A DNA stretch of 64,000 nt from JAJRRS01 sp965230275. GTDB lineage: Bacteria > Planctomycetota > Phycisphaerae > Phycisphaerales > Phycisphaeraceae. A model generated the notes under the pieces. That model was given only the letters and a program-made list of their open reading frames with translations, was not told the DNA's origin and did not search any database. The position numbers were made by a program, and so were the translations under genes. The DNA is taken from positions 158,381-222,380 of the forward strand of contig CBDDKO010000001.1 of assembly GCA_965230275.1 (NCBI GenBank), read 5' to 3'. Shown here piece by piece: positions 1-7,311 of this stretch (positions within the stretch are counted from its first letter, which is position 1; each line of letters starts with the position of its first letter).

Positions 1-267
1 GCGACCCGGGCCGGCACCAGCCTCTCTAAGATTGTGAAGAGTGCCAAGAACGTCGCTGAAATGATCCGCACGATCGCGTCGTCAGCAGAGCAGCAGAGCG
101 TCGCCGCAGAGGAGGTCAGCCGGAACATCCAGACGATCTCATCGGTCACCAGCCAGGCCTCGGAGGGCGCGAGCCAGTCGGCCTGCGCCTCGGCGCAACT
201 CAGTGCCAAGGCAGAACAGCTGCAGCAAGTGGTGGGCCGGTTCAAACTTGATAAGCCAGCAGATTAG
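1..267 (+). CDS. Methyl-accepting chemotaxis protein, C-terminal end (partial)
   Basis: The reading frame is already open at base 1 and ends at a stop at 267, so only the last 88 residues are here. They are the distal part of a chemoreceptor signalling domain: the stretch AEMIRTIASSAEQQSVAAEE followed by VSRNIQTISSVTSQASEGAS matches the C-terminal helix of the MCP coiled-coil hairpin. In the family this domain binds CheW and CheA and carries methylation sites in the cytoplasm. No C-terminal pentapeptide tether is seen. The N-terminal sensor lies outside the window. The next 450 bp hold a damaged second MCP whose surviving sequence stops about where this fragment begins. Confidence 0.85.
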   Translation, partial: ATRAGTSLSKIVKSAKNVAEMIRTIASSAEQQSVAAEEVSRNIQTISSVTSQASEGASQSACASAQLSAKAEQLQQVVGRFKLDKPAD

Positions 268-302
268 AGCGTACTCAATCCAAACGTATCGCCTATGGGT
301 GG

Positions 303-330
303 CACATTTTGACCCGAAGGGCAAAATGTG
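303..330. repeat. Perfect hairpin between the two MCP fragments
   Basis: CACATTTTG and CAAAATGTG form a 9-bp stem, extended by CCC/GGG after one bulged A, around a GAA loop. No T-run follows on the plus strand, so it is a weak terminator candidate at best. It lies 36 bp after the stop of the first MCP fragment. Confidence 0.4.
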
Positions 331-331
331 A

Positions 332-730
332 GTGCAACACACGCTTTGCCGCTTCGCGGAAAAAACGTGGCACCCGCTACAGTTGGATTGGGATTGCTCT
401 GGTCGGAGGCTACAAGCACAGGACACTCTGTCTCACTCGCTGGCAGTGCTGGTCGGGTACCTGATAACACGTTCCGTAGTCCAGCCCCTCCGTCGTATCG
501 CGGATCGGCTCAAGGACATCGCGGACCAGACCAACCTCCTGGCACTGAACGCCGCCACCGAAGAGATCGGCGGTTCGATCCGAGCCATACAAACCGAGAC
601 CAAGGAAGCCGTCGAGCGTATGGTCTCAGGCACCAGCCAGGTTGAAGTCGGCGTAGACCGCGCCAAGCAGGCCGGAGACAGCCTAAACGAGGGCGGATCA
701 GCGCTCTCGCTTGGTTTTCTTAATCCTTGA
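332..730 (+). pseudogene. Chemoreceptor remnant with internal deletions
   Basis: From about position 440 the frame reads as a transmembrane helix (LAVLVGYLI), the start of a HAMP linker (PLRRIADRLKDIA), then directly DQTNLLALNAA, then directly TEEIGGSIRAIQTETKEAVE and a stretch ending AKQAGDSL. In intact MCPs well over 100 residues lie between HAMP and the DQTNLLALNAA tip. About 30 residues normally lie between the tip and the TEEI segment. At least two in-frame deletions are therefore visible. There is no periplasmic sensor domain and no C-terminal helix. The frame runs on into the 3' end of the opposite gene. A functional receptor is unlikely. Confidence 0.75.
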
Positions 731-1757
731 GAACATACGCGAAGATCAGCGGTGCCACGATCGTCGCGTCGGATTCAATCATGAACTTCGGCGTGCTCGG
801 GTCGAGTTTACCCCACGTGATCTTCTCATTCGGCACAGCCCCGGAATACCCGCCGTAGCTCGTACACGCGTCGGACGTCTGGCAGAAGTAGCCCCAGAAC
901 CGGGTCTCCCTCTTCTTCAGGTCCTGGATCAGCATCGGCACGGCACAGATCGCGAAGTCGCCCGCGATGCCCCCGCCGATCTGGAAGAACCCGACGCTCG
1001 GTGCCCCCGGAAGTGCCCCCGCCATATTCTGCTCATACCACAAGGCCAGATGCTGCATCAACTCCGTGCCGGTCTTGACGCACTGATGGTCCGGGATCTC
1101 GCCCTTCATCACCATCGCGGTGAAGATGTTGCCCGTCGTCGAGTCTTCCCAGCCCGGCGCGTAGACCGGGATGTTCATGTCGGCCGCGGCCGCCATCCAG
1201 GAATCCTCGACAGGCAGCTGGTAGTGTTCCGCGATCTCCCCGCTACGGATCACGTCAAATAGATACTCATACGGGAACTGCCGGACACCTTTAGCGGCAG
1301 CGTCCTTCCACCGCGCGATCAATTTGCTTTCCAGGTGACGCATGACCGTCTCGGGGATGCAGGTATCAGTCACACGGTTCATCCCCCGGTCATACATCGC
1401 CTGCTCTTCGCTTGCCGATAGCGCCCGCCAGTCCGGGCAGTCTTCATATTCGGCCCCGGCCAGCAGCATGAACAGGTCCTCTTCCAGGTTCGCCCCGGTA
1501 CAGGAGATCGCGTGGACCTTGCCCGCACGGATCATCCGCGCCAGCGTTTTTCCAAGTTGGGCCGTGCTCATCGCCCCGGCTAGCGACACCAGCATCCGGC
1601 CACCCGCGTCGATGTGATCCTCATACGCCTGCGCCGCGGCGACGACCTCCCGGCTGTTAAAGTGCAGGTAATTCGACTGCATAAACCGCCGCACGACACC
1701 GGTGCCGGTTTCGCATTGGATCGTGTTTGATGCCGTCTGCTTGGTCTGTGTCGTCAT
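720..1757 (-). CDS. Deoxyhypusine synthase family protein
   Basis: 345 residues with the family's motifs in order: SNYLHFNSREVVAAA, VSLAGAMSTAQLG, CTGANLEED, PGWEDSTTGN, GFFQIGGGIAGDFAI, GGYSGAVPNEKITWGK and IESDATIVAPLIFAYVL. The Lys in WGK aligns with the catalytic lysine that forms the enzyme-imine intermediate with the aminobutyl group of spermidine. Eukaryotic and archaeal members modify eIF5A/aIF5A. Bacteria lack that target, and some bacterial homologues are reported to make polyamines such as homospermidine. ATG at 1757 is chosen because GAGG lies 9 bp upstream; an in-frame ATG at 1778 lacks this. It follows dapB by 57 bp on the same strand, so co-transcription is likely. The substrate is not determined by sequence. 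Confidence 0.88.
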   Translation of the reverse strand: MTTQTKQTASNTIQCETGTGVVRRFMQSNYLHFNSREVVAAAQAYEDHIDAGGRMLVSLAGAMSTAQLGKTLARMIRAGKVHAISCTGANLEEDLFMLLAGAEYEDCPDWRALSASEEQAMYDRGMNRVTDTCIPETVMRHLESKLIARWKDAAAKGVRQFPYEYLFDVIRSGEIAEHYQLPVEDSWMAAAADMNIPVYAPGWEDSTTGNIFTAMVMKGEIPDHQCVKTGTELMQHLALWYEQNMAGALPGAPSVGFFQIGGGIAGDFAICAVPMLIQDLKKRETRFWGYFCQTSDACTSYGGYSGAVPNEKITWGKLDPSTPKFMIESDATIVAPLIFAYVLKD

Positions 1758-1814
1758 ATGTATAAGCCTCAGCTTCATGCGCTAACACGTTAGATCACGG
1801 ATATCTGTCTGGCT

Positions 1815-2603
1815 TCAAAGCCCCAACACATCCTTCATGCCATAGCGCCCCGCCGGCTTGCCGGCCAGCCACTTCGCGGCACGCAGCGCCCCATTGGCAA
1901 ACGTGTCTCGGGTCGTGGCTTTGTGTGATAGCTGCACCTCTTCGCCCAGTGTGGCATAGCAGACGCTGTGCCGACCGACCTCATCACCCAGGCGCAGCGC
2001 ATGCACGCCGATCTCCCCGGGCACGCGCGGGTCCATCCCGCTTCGGCCGTGCTTGACGTCCTTGACGATGTCCTTGCCGGTCGCGTCGCAGACGCTCTTG
2101 ACCAGGCCCATCGCCGTGCCGGAAGGCGCATCCTGCTTGAAGCGGTGGTGCGCCTCGATCACCTCGATGTCGTAGTCCTCGCCCAACTGCCTGGCGACCT
2201 GGCCCACCAACGCAAACAACAGGTTCACACCCAGGCTCATGTTCGGGGCCAGCAATACGGGGATCGACTTCGTGGCGGCCGAGATCGCAAGCTCATCTTC
2301 ATCGGTCAGCCCGGTCGTGCCGATGACCAGCGGGACGCCGCGGTCGACACACAGTTCTACAGCCGGCAGCACCGCGGGCTGGACACTGAAGTCGATCATC
2401 ACGTCCGGCTTAGCATCGAGCGACGTGCTGATCGGCACGCCCGCCTCGGCCTCACCCGCCACGCGCCCGGCATCCTGCCCGAGCAGGCCGCAGCCCTCGT
2501 GCTCCAGCGCCGCGACGACCTGCATCCCATCGTCGGCCATCCCCAACGCCACCAGACGCCGACCCATCCGCCCCGCCGCCCCGTTGATCGCTACCTGAAT
2601 CAT
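1815..2603 (-). CDS. dapB: 4-hydroxy-tetrahydrodipicolinate reductase
   Basis: 262 residues, the usual length. It catalyses the NAD(P)H-dependent reduction step of the diaminopimelate/lysine pathway in the cytoplasm. The N-terminus carries the Rossmann motif VAINGAAGRMGRR, followed by VIGTTGLT and the loop APNMSLGVNLLF. The catalytic signature EAHHRFKQDAPSGTA (His-His-Arg and the Lys needed for proton transfer) is intact. GAGG lies 8-11 bp before the ATG. It is the first gene of a likely two-gene unit with the deoxyhypusine-synthase homologue, which links amino-acid and polyamine metabolism by position only. Confidence 0.97.
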   Translation of the reverse strand: MIQVAINGAAGRMGRRLVALGMADDGMQVVAALEHEGCGLLGQDAGRVAGEAEAGVPISTSLDAKPDVMIDFSVQPAVLPAVELCVDRGVPLVIGTTGLTDEDELAISAATKSIPVLLAPNMSLGVNLLFALVGQVARQLGEDYDIEVIEAHHRFKQDAPSGTAMGLVKSVCDATGKDIVKDVKHGRSGMDPRVPGEIGVHALRLGDEVGRHSVCYATLGEEVQLSHKATTRDTFANGALRAAKWLAGKPAGRYGMKDVLGL

Positions 2604-2744
2604 CTTTATATCCTCTGCTCTGCCCGGATCGCCCGGGATACCGGGTCTATGTCAATGGCCAAGGGTCTTGGCTCGACTCATGGCCGCACCTTACGGGCCG
2701 ATAATCCTCCCGGCAAGCCGAACACACCCGCCCGGTAATGACTA

Positions 2745-2773
2745 TGGCCATCGCCCGGCGGTTCTACTATAAT
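2745..2773 (+). promoter_or_regulatory. Sigma-70-type promoter for the TPR gene
   Basis: TGGCCA (2745-2750), a 17-bp spacer and a perfect TATAAT (2768-2773) lie 42 bp before the ATG at 2815, in a stretch otherwise without features between divergent genes. No good Shine-Dalgarno sequence is visible before that ATG. Confidence 0.6.
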
Positions 2774-2814
2774 TTTAAGGTTCCGATTACCCCCACCACA
2801 AACCCCCTGCGAGT

Positions 2815-4350
2815 ATGGCTTTGAGTTTCCTGGATAAGCTAAAAGGCGGCAAAGGCAAAGGCGGCGGCAGTGGCAACGGCACCCATGGTGGCGGCGACGA
2901 CGGATTCAAACGTGATCCACGCAAGGCCCGCCGGTTCTTCGAACACGCCGAGACCACCGCGAACGCCAGCAACTACGACTACTCCATCGAGTGCTTCATC
3001 AGCGGTCTGCGCCACGATCCGGGCAACATGAACGAGCACGAGGCCTTGTACGAAGTTGCCAAGCGCCGCAAGGTAAGTGGTGGCAAGCCCGCCGGCATGG
3101 GCGAGAAGATGAAGAAGCTCGGCTCGTCCCCCGTCGACAAGATGCTCCACGCCGAGAAACTCTGGGCCAAGAATCCTCTTGACGAAGGACTGACCGGCGA
3201 CGTCTTTAAAGAAGCGGTCGAAGCCTTCGATTCCCTGGAAGAAGACCTGGGCCTGGGCGACGTCGCCTTCTGGGTCGGCGAAATCTGGCTGCCGATGATC
3301 GGGCAGCAGAAGAAGCCCAGCGCGAAGAAGTTCCTACAAGCCAAGGACCTGTTCGTCCGGCTGAACCGTTTCGACAAGGCCGTCGAGGCCTGCCGCAAGG
3401 CCGCCGCCGCCAACCCCAACGACAGCAAGCTGCTCACCGAACTTAAGGACCTCCAGGCACAGCAGATGCTGGCCGAGAATAAGTTTGGTGGTGGGGAAGA
3501 AGGCGACTTCCGCAAGAACCTCAAAGGCGCCGACGAGCAGGCCGCGATCCAGCAGGAAAACCAGTTCCGCAAATCCGGGTCCGACGCCGACGACATCATC
3601 GCCCGTCGCCGCGGCGAGTACGAAGAGGACCCGCAGGACGTCAACCGCATGCAGAAGCTGGTCGACGCCTTGGTCCAACGCGAGACCGCCGAGAGCGAGA
3701 AGGAAGCCATCGAACTGCTCAAGAAAGCCTGGGAGGAAACGGGGCAGTACCGCCACCGCGTCCGCATGGGCGACATCCACATGAAGCAGTTTAACCGCGC
3801 CCTGCGTCAGACCAAGGCGAAGATCGAGAAGGAACCGGACAACCAGGAACTCCGGCAGAAGTTCCATGCCGTCAAGGCCAAGCAGCTGCAGTTCGAGCTG
3901 CAGGAGTTCACCGACCGCTGTAAGAACTACCCCACCGACATGGGCCTGCGTTACGAGCTGGGCCGACGGCTGTACCTGTCGGAGAAGTTCGACGACGCGA
4001 TCGGCGCTTTCCAGCAGGCCAAGGCCGACCCCAAACGCCGGGCCATGTCACACGAGTTCCTCGGCCGCTGCTACATCCACAAGGACTACCTCGATGAGGC
4101 GATCGACACACTCGCCCAGGGCATCGAGGCGCACAAAGTCCCCGACGACCGTCTGGCGATGGAGCTGCGCTACCTGAAGATGGACGCACATATCAAGCTC
4201 GCCCGCAAGAACAGCGATGCCGAGCACGCCAAGGAAGCCCAGCAGATCGCCTCAGGCATCTTCCAGGCCAACATCAACTACCGTGATATCCGCCAGCGCA
4301 TGGACGAAGTCAAAGCCTTGCAAGGCGAACTGAAGAACGGCGATGGCTGA
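2815..4350 (+). CDS. Tetratricopeptide-repeat protein
   Basis: 511 residues, soluble, with no signal peptide. The N-terminus is a flexible Gly/Lys/His-rich tail (residues 8-30). The rest is predicted helical, with TPR-like pairs such as YDYSIECFISGLRHDPGN near residues 45-62, RFDKAVEACRKAAAANPND near 183-201, and FDDAIGAFQQAKADPKRR followed by LDEAIDTLAQGIEAHK in the last quarter. A highly charged coiled-coil-like middle separates the repeat blocks. TPRs bind partner proteins, but no partner is identifiable. It appears monocistronic, with its own promoter just upstream. Confidence 0.8.
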   Translation: MALSFLDKLKGGKGKGGGSGNGTHGGGDDGFKRDPRKARRFFEHAETTANASNYDYSIECFISGLRHDPGNMNEHEALYEVAKRRKVSGGKPAGMGEKMKKLGSSPVDKMLHAEKLWAKNPLDEGLTGDVFKEAVEAFDSLEEDLGLGDVAFWVGEIWLPMIGQQKKPSAKKFLQAKDLFVRLNRFDKAVEACRKAAAANPNDSKLLTELKDLQAQQMLAENKFGGGEEGDFRKNLKGADEQAAIQQENQFRKSGSDADDIIARRRGEYEEDPQDVNRMQKLVDALVQRETAESEKEAIELLKKAWEETGQYRHRVRMGDIHMKQFNRALRQTKAKIEKEPDNQELRQKFHAVKAKQLQFELQEFTDRCKNYPTDMGLRYELGRRLYLSEKFDDAIGAFQQAKADPKRRAMSHEFLGRCYIHKDYLDEAIDTLAQGIEAHKVPDDRLAMELRYLKMDAHIKLARKNSDAEHAKEAQQIASGIFQANINYRDIRQRMDEVKALQGELKNGDG

Positions 4351-4371
4351 TCACCAAGACTCAAGCCAGTA

Positions 4372-4516
4372 ACCACAGAGACCATTGAGAAGACTAAGAG
4401 CAGAGATGTTCTCAGCATTCACAGGTGCTTGATATGATCTTTGTGGCATCGACGTAACCTGTATTCATCCTGCCCTCTGCGTTGTCTTTCTCCGTGTACT
4501 CTGTGCCCTCTGTGGT
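4372..4516. repeat. Small inverted-repeat element of the CACAGAG type
   Basis: ACCACAGAG at 4372-4380 and its complement CTCTGTGGT at 4508-4516 bracket 127 bp. The right arm contains further purine-rich units when read on the minus strand (CACAGAGGGCACAGAG, AACGCAGAGGG). Short versions of the same motif occur at about 57593, 61033 and 63747. No coding function is seen. It fills the gap between the TPR gene and kdsB. Confidence 0.55.
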
Positions 4517-4544
4517 AAATCCTGATTTTCTCTCAGACCTCGCC

Positions 4545-5312
4545 ATGCAAGCCACCGCCGTCATCCCCGCCCGCTTCGGCTCGACGCGTTTCCCCGGCAA
4601 ACCGCTTGCGGACAAGACCGGCAAGCCCCTGATTCAGCACGTCGTCGAGCAGGTCCGCAAAGCTAAAACCGTCAGCCGTATCGTCGTCGCCACCGATGAC
4701 CAGCGGATCCACGACGCCGTCACCGCGTTCGGCGGCGAAGCCGTGATGACGCGCGAAGACCATCCCAACGGCACCAGCCGCATCGCCGAGGCTGTCGAAC
4801 AACTCGACCACTCAAGCCTCAAGCCCCAAGCCTCAAGCCTGATCCTCAACGTCCAGGGCGATGAACCCGAGATCGAGCCCGAGGTCATCGACCAACTCGT
4901 CACCGGTCTGGCCAATGATCCCGACGCCCCCATGGCAACGCTCGCCAGCCCCTTCGCAGACGACGAGGACCCCGCCGATCCCAACATCGTCAAGCTCATC
5001 GTGGACCAACTCGGCCACGCGATCTACTTCTCCAGATCACTGATCCCCCACGACCGAGATTCCAACCCCCAACCCCCAATCCCCAACCCCCTCTACCTCA
5101 AACACCCCGGCCTCTACGCGTACCGCCGTGACTTCCTGCTCAAATACGTCACGCTCGCGCCCACCCCGCTTGAAGAAGCCGAAAAGCTCGAACAGCTTCG
5201 CGCCCTCGAGCACGGCTACAAGATCGCCGTCATCCAAACCACCACCCGCCACCACGGCATCGACACGCCTGAACAATACGAAGCGTTCGTCGAGCGCATG
5301 CTTTGCCACTAA
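4545..5312 (+). CDS. kdsB: 3-deoxy-manno-octulosonate cytidylyltransferase
   Basis: 255 residues. It activates KDO with CTP to CMP-KDO for lipid A/LPS core assembly. The start is set at ATG 4545 (MQATAVIPARFGSTRFPGKP), because upstream codons run into the CACAGAG repeat and the protein here begins at the family's normal first strand. Motifs include RFPGKPL, VATDD, NVQGDEPEIEPEVI, the metal-binding DEP, and HPGLYAYRRDFLLKYV. Two surface loops are encoded by heptanucleotide tandem repeats: SSLKPQASSL before the NVQGDEP strand, and NPQPPIPNP after the IPHDRD segment. The frame stays intact and all core motifs are present, so the enzyme is probably active. Its presence implies a KDO-containing outer membrane. 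Confidence 0.95.
   Translation: MQATAVIPARFGSTRFPGKPLADKTGKPLIQHVVEQVRKAKTVSRIVVATDDQRIHDAVTAFGGEAVMTREDHPNGTSRIAEAVEQLDHSSLKPQASSLILNVQGDEPEIEPEVIDQLVTGLANDPDAPMATLASPFADDEDPADPNIVKLIVDQLGHAIYFSRSLIPHDRDSNPQPPIPNPLYLKHPGLYAYRRDFLLKYVTLAPTPLEEAEKLEQLRALEHGYKIAVIQTTTRHHGIDTPEQYEAFVERMLCH
4812..4839. repeat. Four heptamers (TCAAGCC) inside kdsB
   Basis: Three copies of TCAAGCC and one CCAAGCC are in perfect tandem. They encode the loop SSLKPQASSL. Loss or gain of a single unit would shift the frame. Confidence 0.9.
5061..5088. repeat. Four heptamers (CCCAACC-type) inside kdsB
   Basis: TCCAACC, CCCAACC, CCCAATC and CCCAACC in tandem encode a Pro/Asn-rich loop. The unit resembles the complement of the GGGATTG-type heptamers found elsewhere in this window. 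Confidence 0.88.
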
Positions 5313-5365
5313 ACTATTCAATACGTCTCAACACACTTGGACCCGGCCTCAATCGGATACCTGAC

Positions 5366-6763
5366 ATGAAAAAGCGTCTCGCCGCACTCGTCGCATTATT
5401 GCTGTTGGTTACTTCAAGTGCTGCTCAAGCGGAGCAGCCGAACATCGTGTTCTTCTTCGCCGACGACCTGGGCTGGAAAGACCCCGGCTTCATGGGCAGC
5501 GACTACCACCTGACACCGAACCTCGACCGGATCGCCGGCCAGGGCATGCGGTTCGACCAGGCCTACGCCAACGCCCCGAACTGCGCCCCCTCTCGTGCGG
5601 CGATGCTTTCGGGGATGTACGCGCCACGCACCGGCGTCTATACCGTTCACCCACCCACGCGTGGCAAAACCCAGCACCGCAAGCTTATCCCGGCGTCTAA
5701 CCATAAGTTCCTGGAGCCCGAAGTCGTCACACTGGCCGAGGCGCTCAAGGCGGCCGGTTACGTCACCTGCACCGCGGGTAAGTATCACGTCGGCGATATC
5801 GACACGGCTTCCGATCCCGAAAACCAGGGCTTCGACTACAACATCGGCGGCTTCTCCAAGGGCCACCCCGCCAGCTACTTCAGCCCCTACAAAAACCCAC
5901 GCCTCGAAGATGGCCCGAAGGGCGAGTACCTCACCGACCGGCTGACCGACGAGGTCAACGCCTTCATCAAGGCGAATCATGAGAAGCCGTTCTTTGTCTA
6001 CTTCACCTACTACACCGTCCACACCCCGATGCAGCCACGCAAAGACCTCGAGCAGGCCGCCGAGCAACGGCCCAAGGGCGAGCTGCACAACCGCGCGGAT
6101 TACGCGGGCATGATGGCCGCCCTGGACGAAAGCGTCGGGCGCGTACTGAAAACCCTCGATGAACTGGGCCTCAGCGAGAACACGATCATCATCTTCTCGT
6201 CGGACAACGGCGGGAACATGAAAGTCACCAAGCAAGACCCGCTGCGCGGCGGCAAGGGGATGCCCTGGGAGGGCGGCTCACGCGTGCCGCTGACCGTGAG
6301 CTGGCCCGGCCACATCGAGCCCGGCACCGTCAGGCAAGACCCCGTCCTGCTGTTCGACCTCTACCCGACCCTGATCGAAGCGGTCGGCGGCGAGCTCCCG
6401 ACCAGCCAGCCGGTCGATGGCCAATCGCTGCTGCCACTACTTACCGGCGAAGTCCAGGCGCTCGAAGAACGCCCCCTCTACTGGCACTTCCCCGCCTACC
6501 TCCAGGGCTACGGCGGCGAGATGACCCGGTGGCGTGCCACCCCCTACTCCACCATCCGCAAGGGCGACTGGAAGCTCACCGAATTCTTCGAAACCAACCA
6601 CGTCGAGCTCTACAACCTGTCAGAAGACATCAGCGAGACTACCGACCTGGCCGCAGAAAAGCCCGAGATCGTCGAGCAGCTGCACGCCGAACTCAAGGCC
6701 TGGCGGCAGGAGACCAACGCACCGGACCAGTTCGAGTTGAACCCTCAATACACCAGCCCGTGA
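5366..6763 (+). CDS. Secreted sulfatase (formylglycine type)
   Basis: 465 residues. The first 22 form a signal peptide (MKKRLAALVALLLLVTSSAAQA), which puts the enzyme in the periplasm or outside the cell. The metal-binding N-terminus is NIVFFFADDLGW. Cys73 sits in CAPSRAAMLSG, the C-x-P-S-R motif that formylglycine-generating enzyme converts to the catalytic aldehyde. SSDNGG supplies later metal ligands. The family (alkaline-phosphatase fold, arylsulfatase A-like) removes sulfate from esters such as algal polysaccharides; the actual substrate is not readable. The start is ATG 5366 because the signal peptide begins there. The maturation enzyme is not in this window. Confidence 0.93.
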   Translation: MKKRLAALVALLLLVTSSAAQAEQPNIVFFFADDLGWKDPGFMGSDYHLTPNLDRIAGQGMRFDQAYANAPNCAPSRAAMLSGMYAPRTGVYTVHPPTRGKTQHRKLIPASNHKFLEPEVVTLAEALKAAGYVTCTAGKYHVGDIDTASDPENQGFDYNIGGFSKGHPASYFSPYKNPRLEDGPKGEYLTDRLTDEVNAFIKANHEKPFFVYFTYYTVHTPMQPRKDLEQAAEQRPKGELHNRADYAGMMAALDESVGRVLKTLDELGLSENTIIIFSSDNGGNMKVTKQDPLRGGKGMPWEGGSRVPLTVSWPGHIEPGTVRQDPVLLFDLYPTLIEAVGGELPTSQPVDGQSLLPLLTGEVQALEERPLYWHFPAYLQGYGGEMTRWRATPYSTIRKGDWKLTEFFETNHVELYNLSEDISETTDLAAEKPEIVEQLHAELKAWRQETNAPDQFELNPQYTSP

Positions 6764-7058
6764 TCCACGGCTTACGGTCATGGGCAACCAGCTAATCTCT
6801 CCCCGATCTCGCGACTTCCAAGGAGGTCGGGGCGATGGTGCCAACTTACGGTCGCAGTCCAACCCTCATCAGGGATTAGGAATGAGTTAAAAGGACTCCG
6901 CCTGCCAGATACACCGGCCTGATTGAACGATAACGCTATATAATGAATAGCCTTACGTTATTTTCGCCCGTCCATCGGCATGACCACGACCCCCTACCCG
7001 TCGCCGATCCTTGGCAAATACGACAAATCTTCCTCGTCCATCCGGCCGATGCTTCAAC
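6764..7058. other. Intergenic region after the sulfatase
   Basis: No gene is seen. A 10-bp hairpin with one wobble pair lies at 6801-6832 (CCCCGATCTC / GAGGTCGGGG) without a T-run. A TATATAAT-like stretch at 6939-6946 has no matching -35 box. Confidence 0.4.
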
Positions 7059-7086
7059 TTGACGGAGTCGCGGCATCCGCTATCCT
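7059..7086 (+). promoter_or_regulatory. Probable fusA promoter with a long leader
   Basis: TTGACG (7059-7064), a 16-bp spacer and TATCCT (7081-7086). Transcription from here would give a leader of about 220 nt before the fusA ATG. The leader is GC-rich; no known riboswitch was recognised in it. Confidence 0.5.
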
Positions 7087-7311
7087 TTCCCGACTCCGAG
7101 CTTATAGACGTTTTTCGTGCCGGCCTGCCCGGTATCACGGCGGGGCTGGGAGAGCCCAACGGGGCGAGCGGCGAGCGGTCTTAACCGACCCGCAGACGCC
7201 GGCCCGCTGGTTCCTGGATTGTTTTTATTCGATGGCTAAGTCTGACGCCGACCGGCTCTGTGACCGGGCAAGGCGCAGACCGAACAGACCGTACCGCATA
7301 AGGTGACCACC

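Noticed and set aside
6939..6946. TATATAAT as a fusA promoter
   Set aside because: No -35 element at 16-18 bp; TTGAAC is only 10 bp away. The pair at 7059-7086 fits better.
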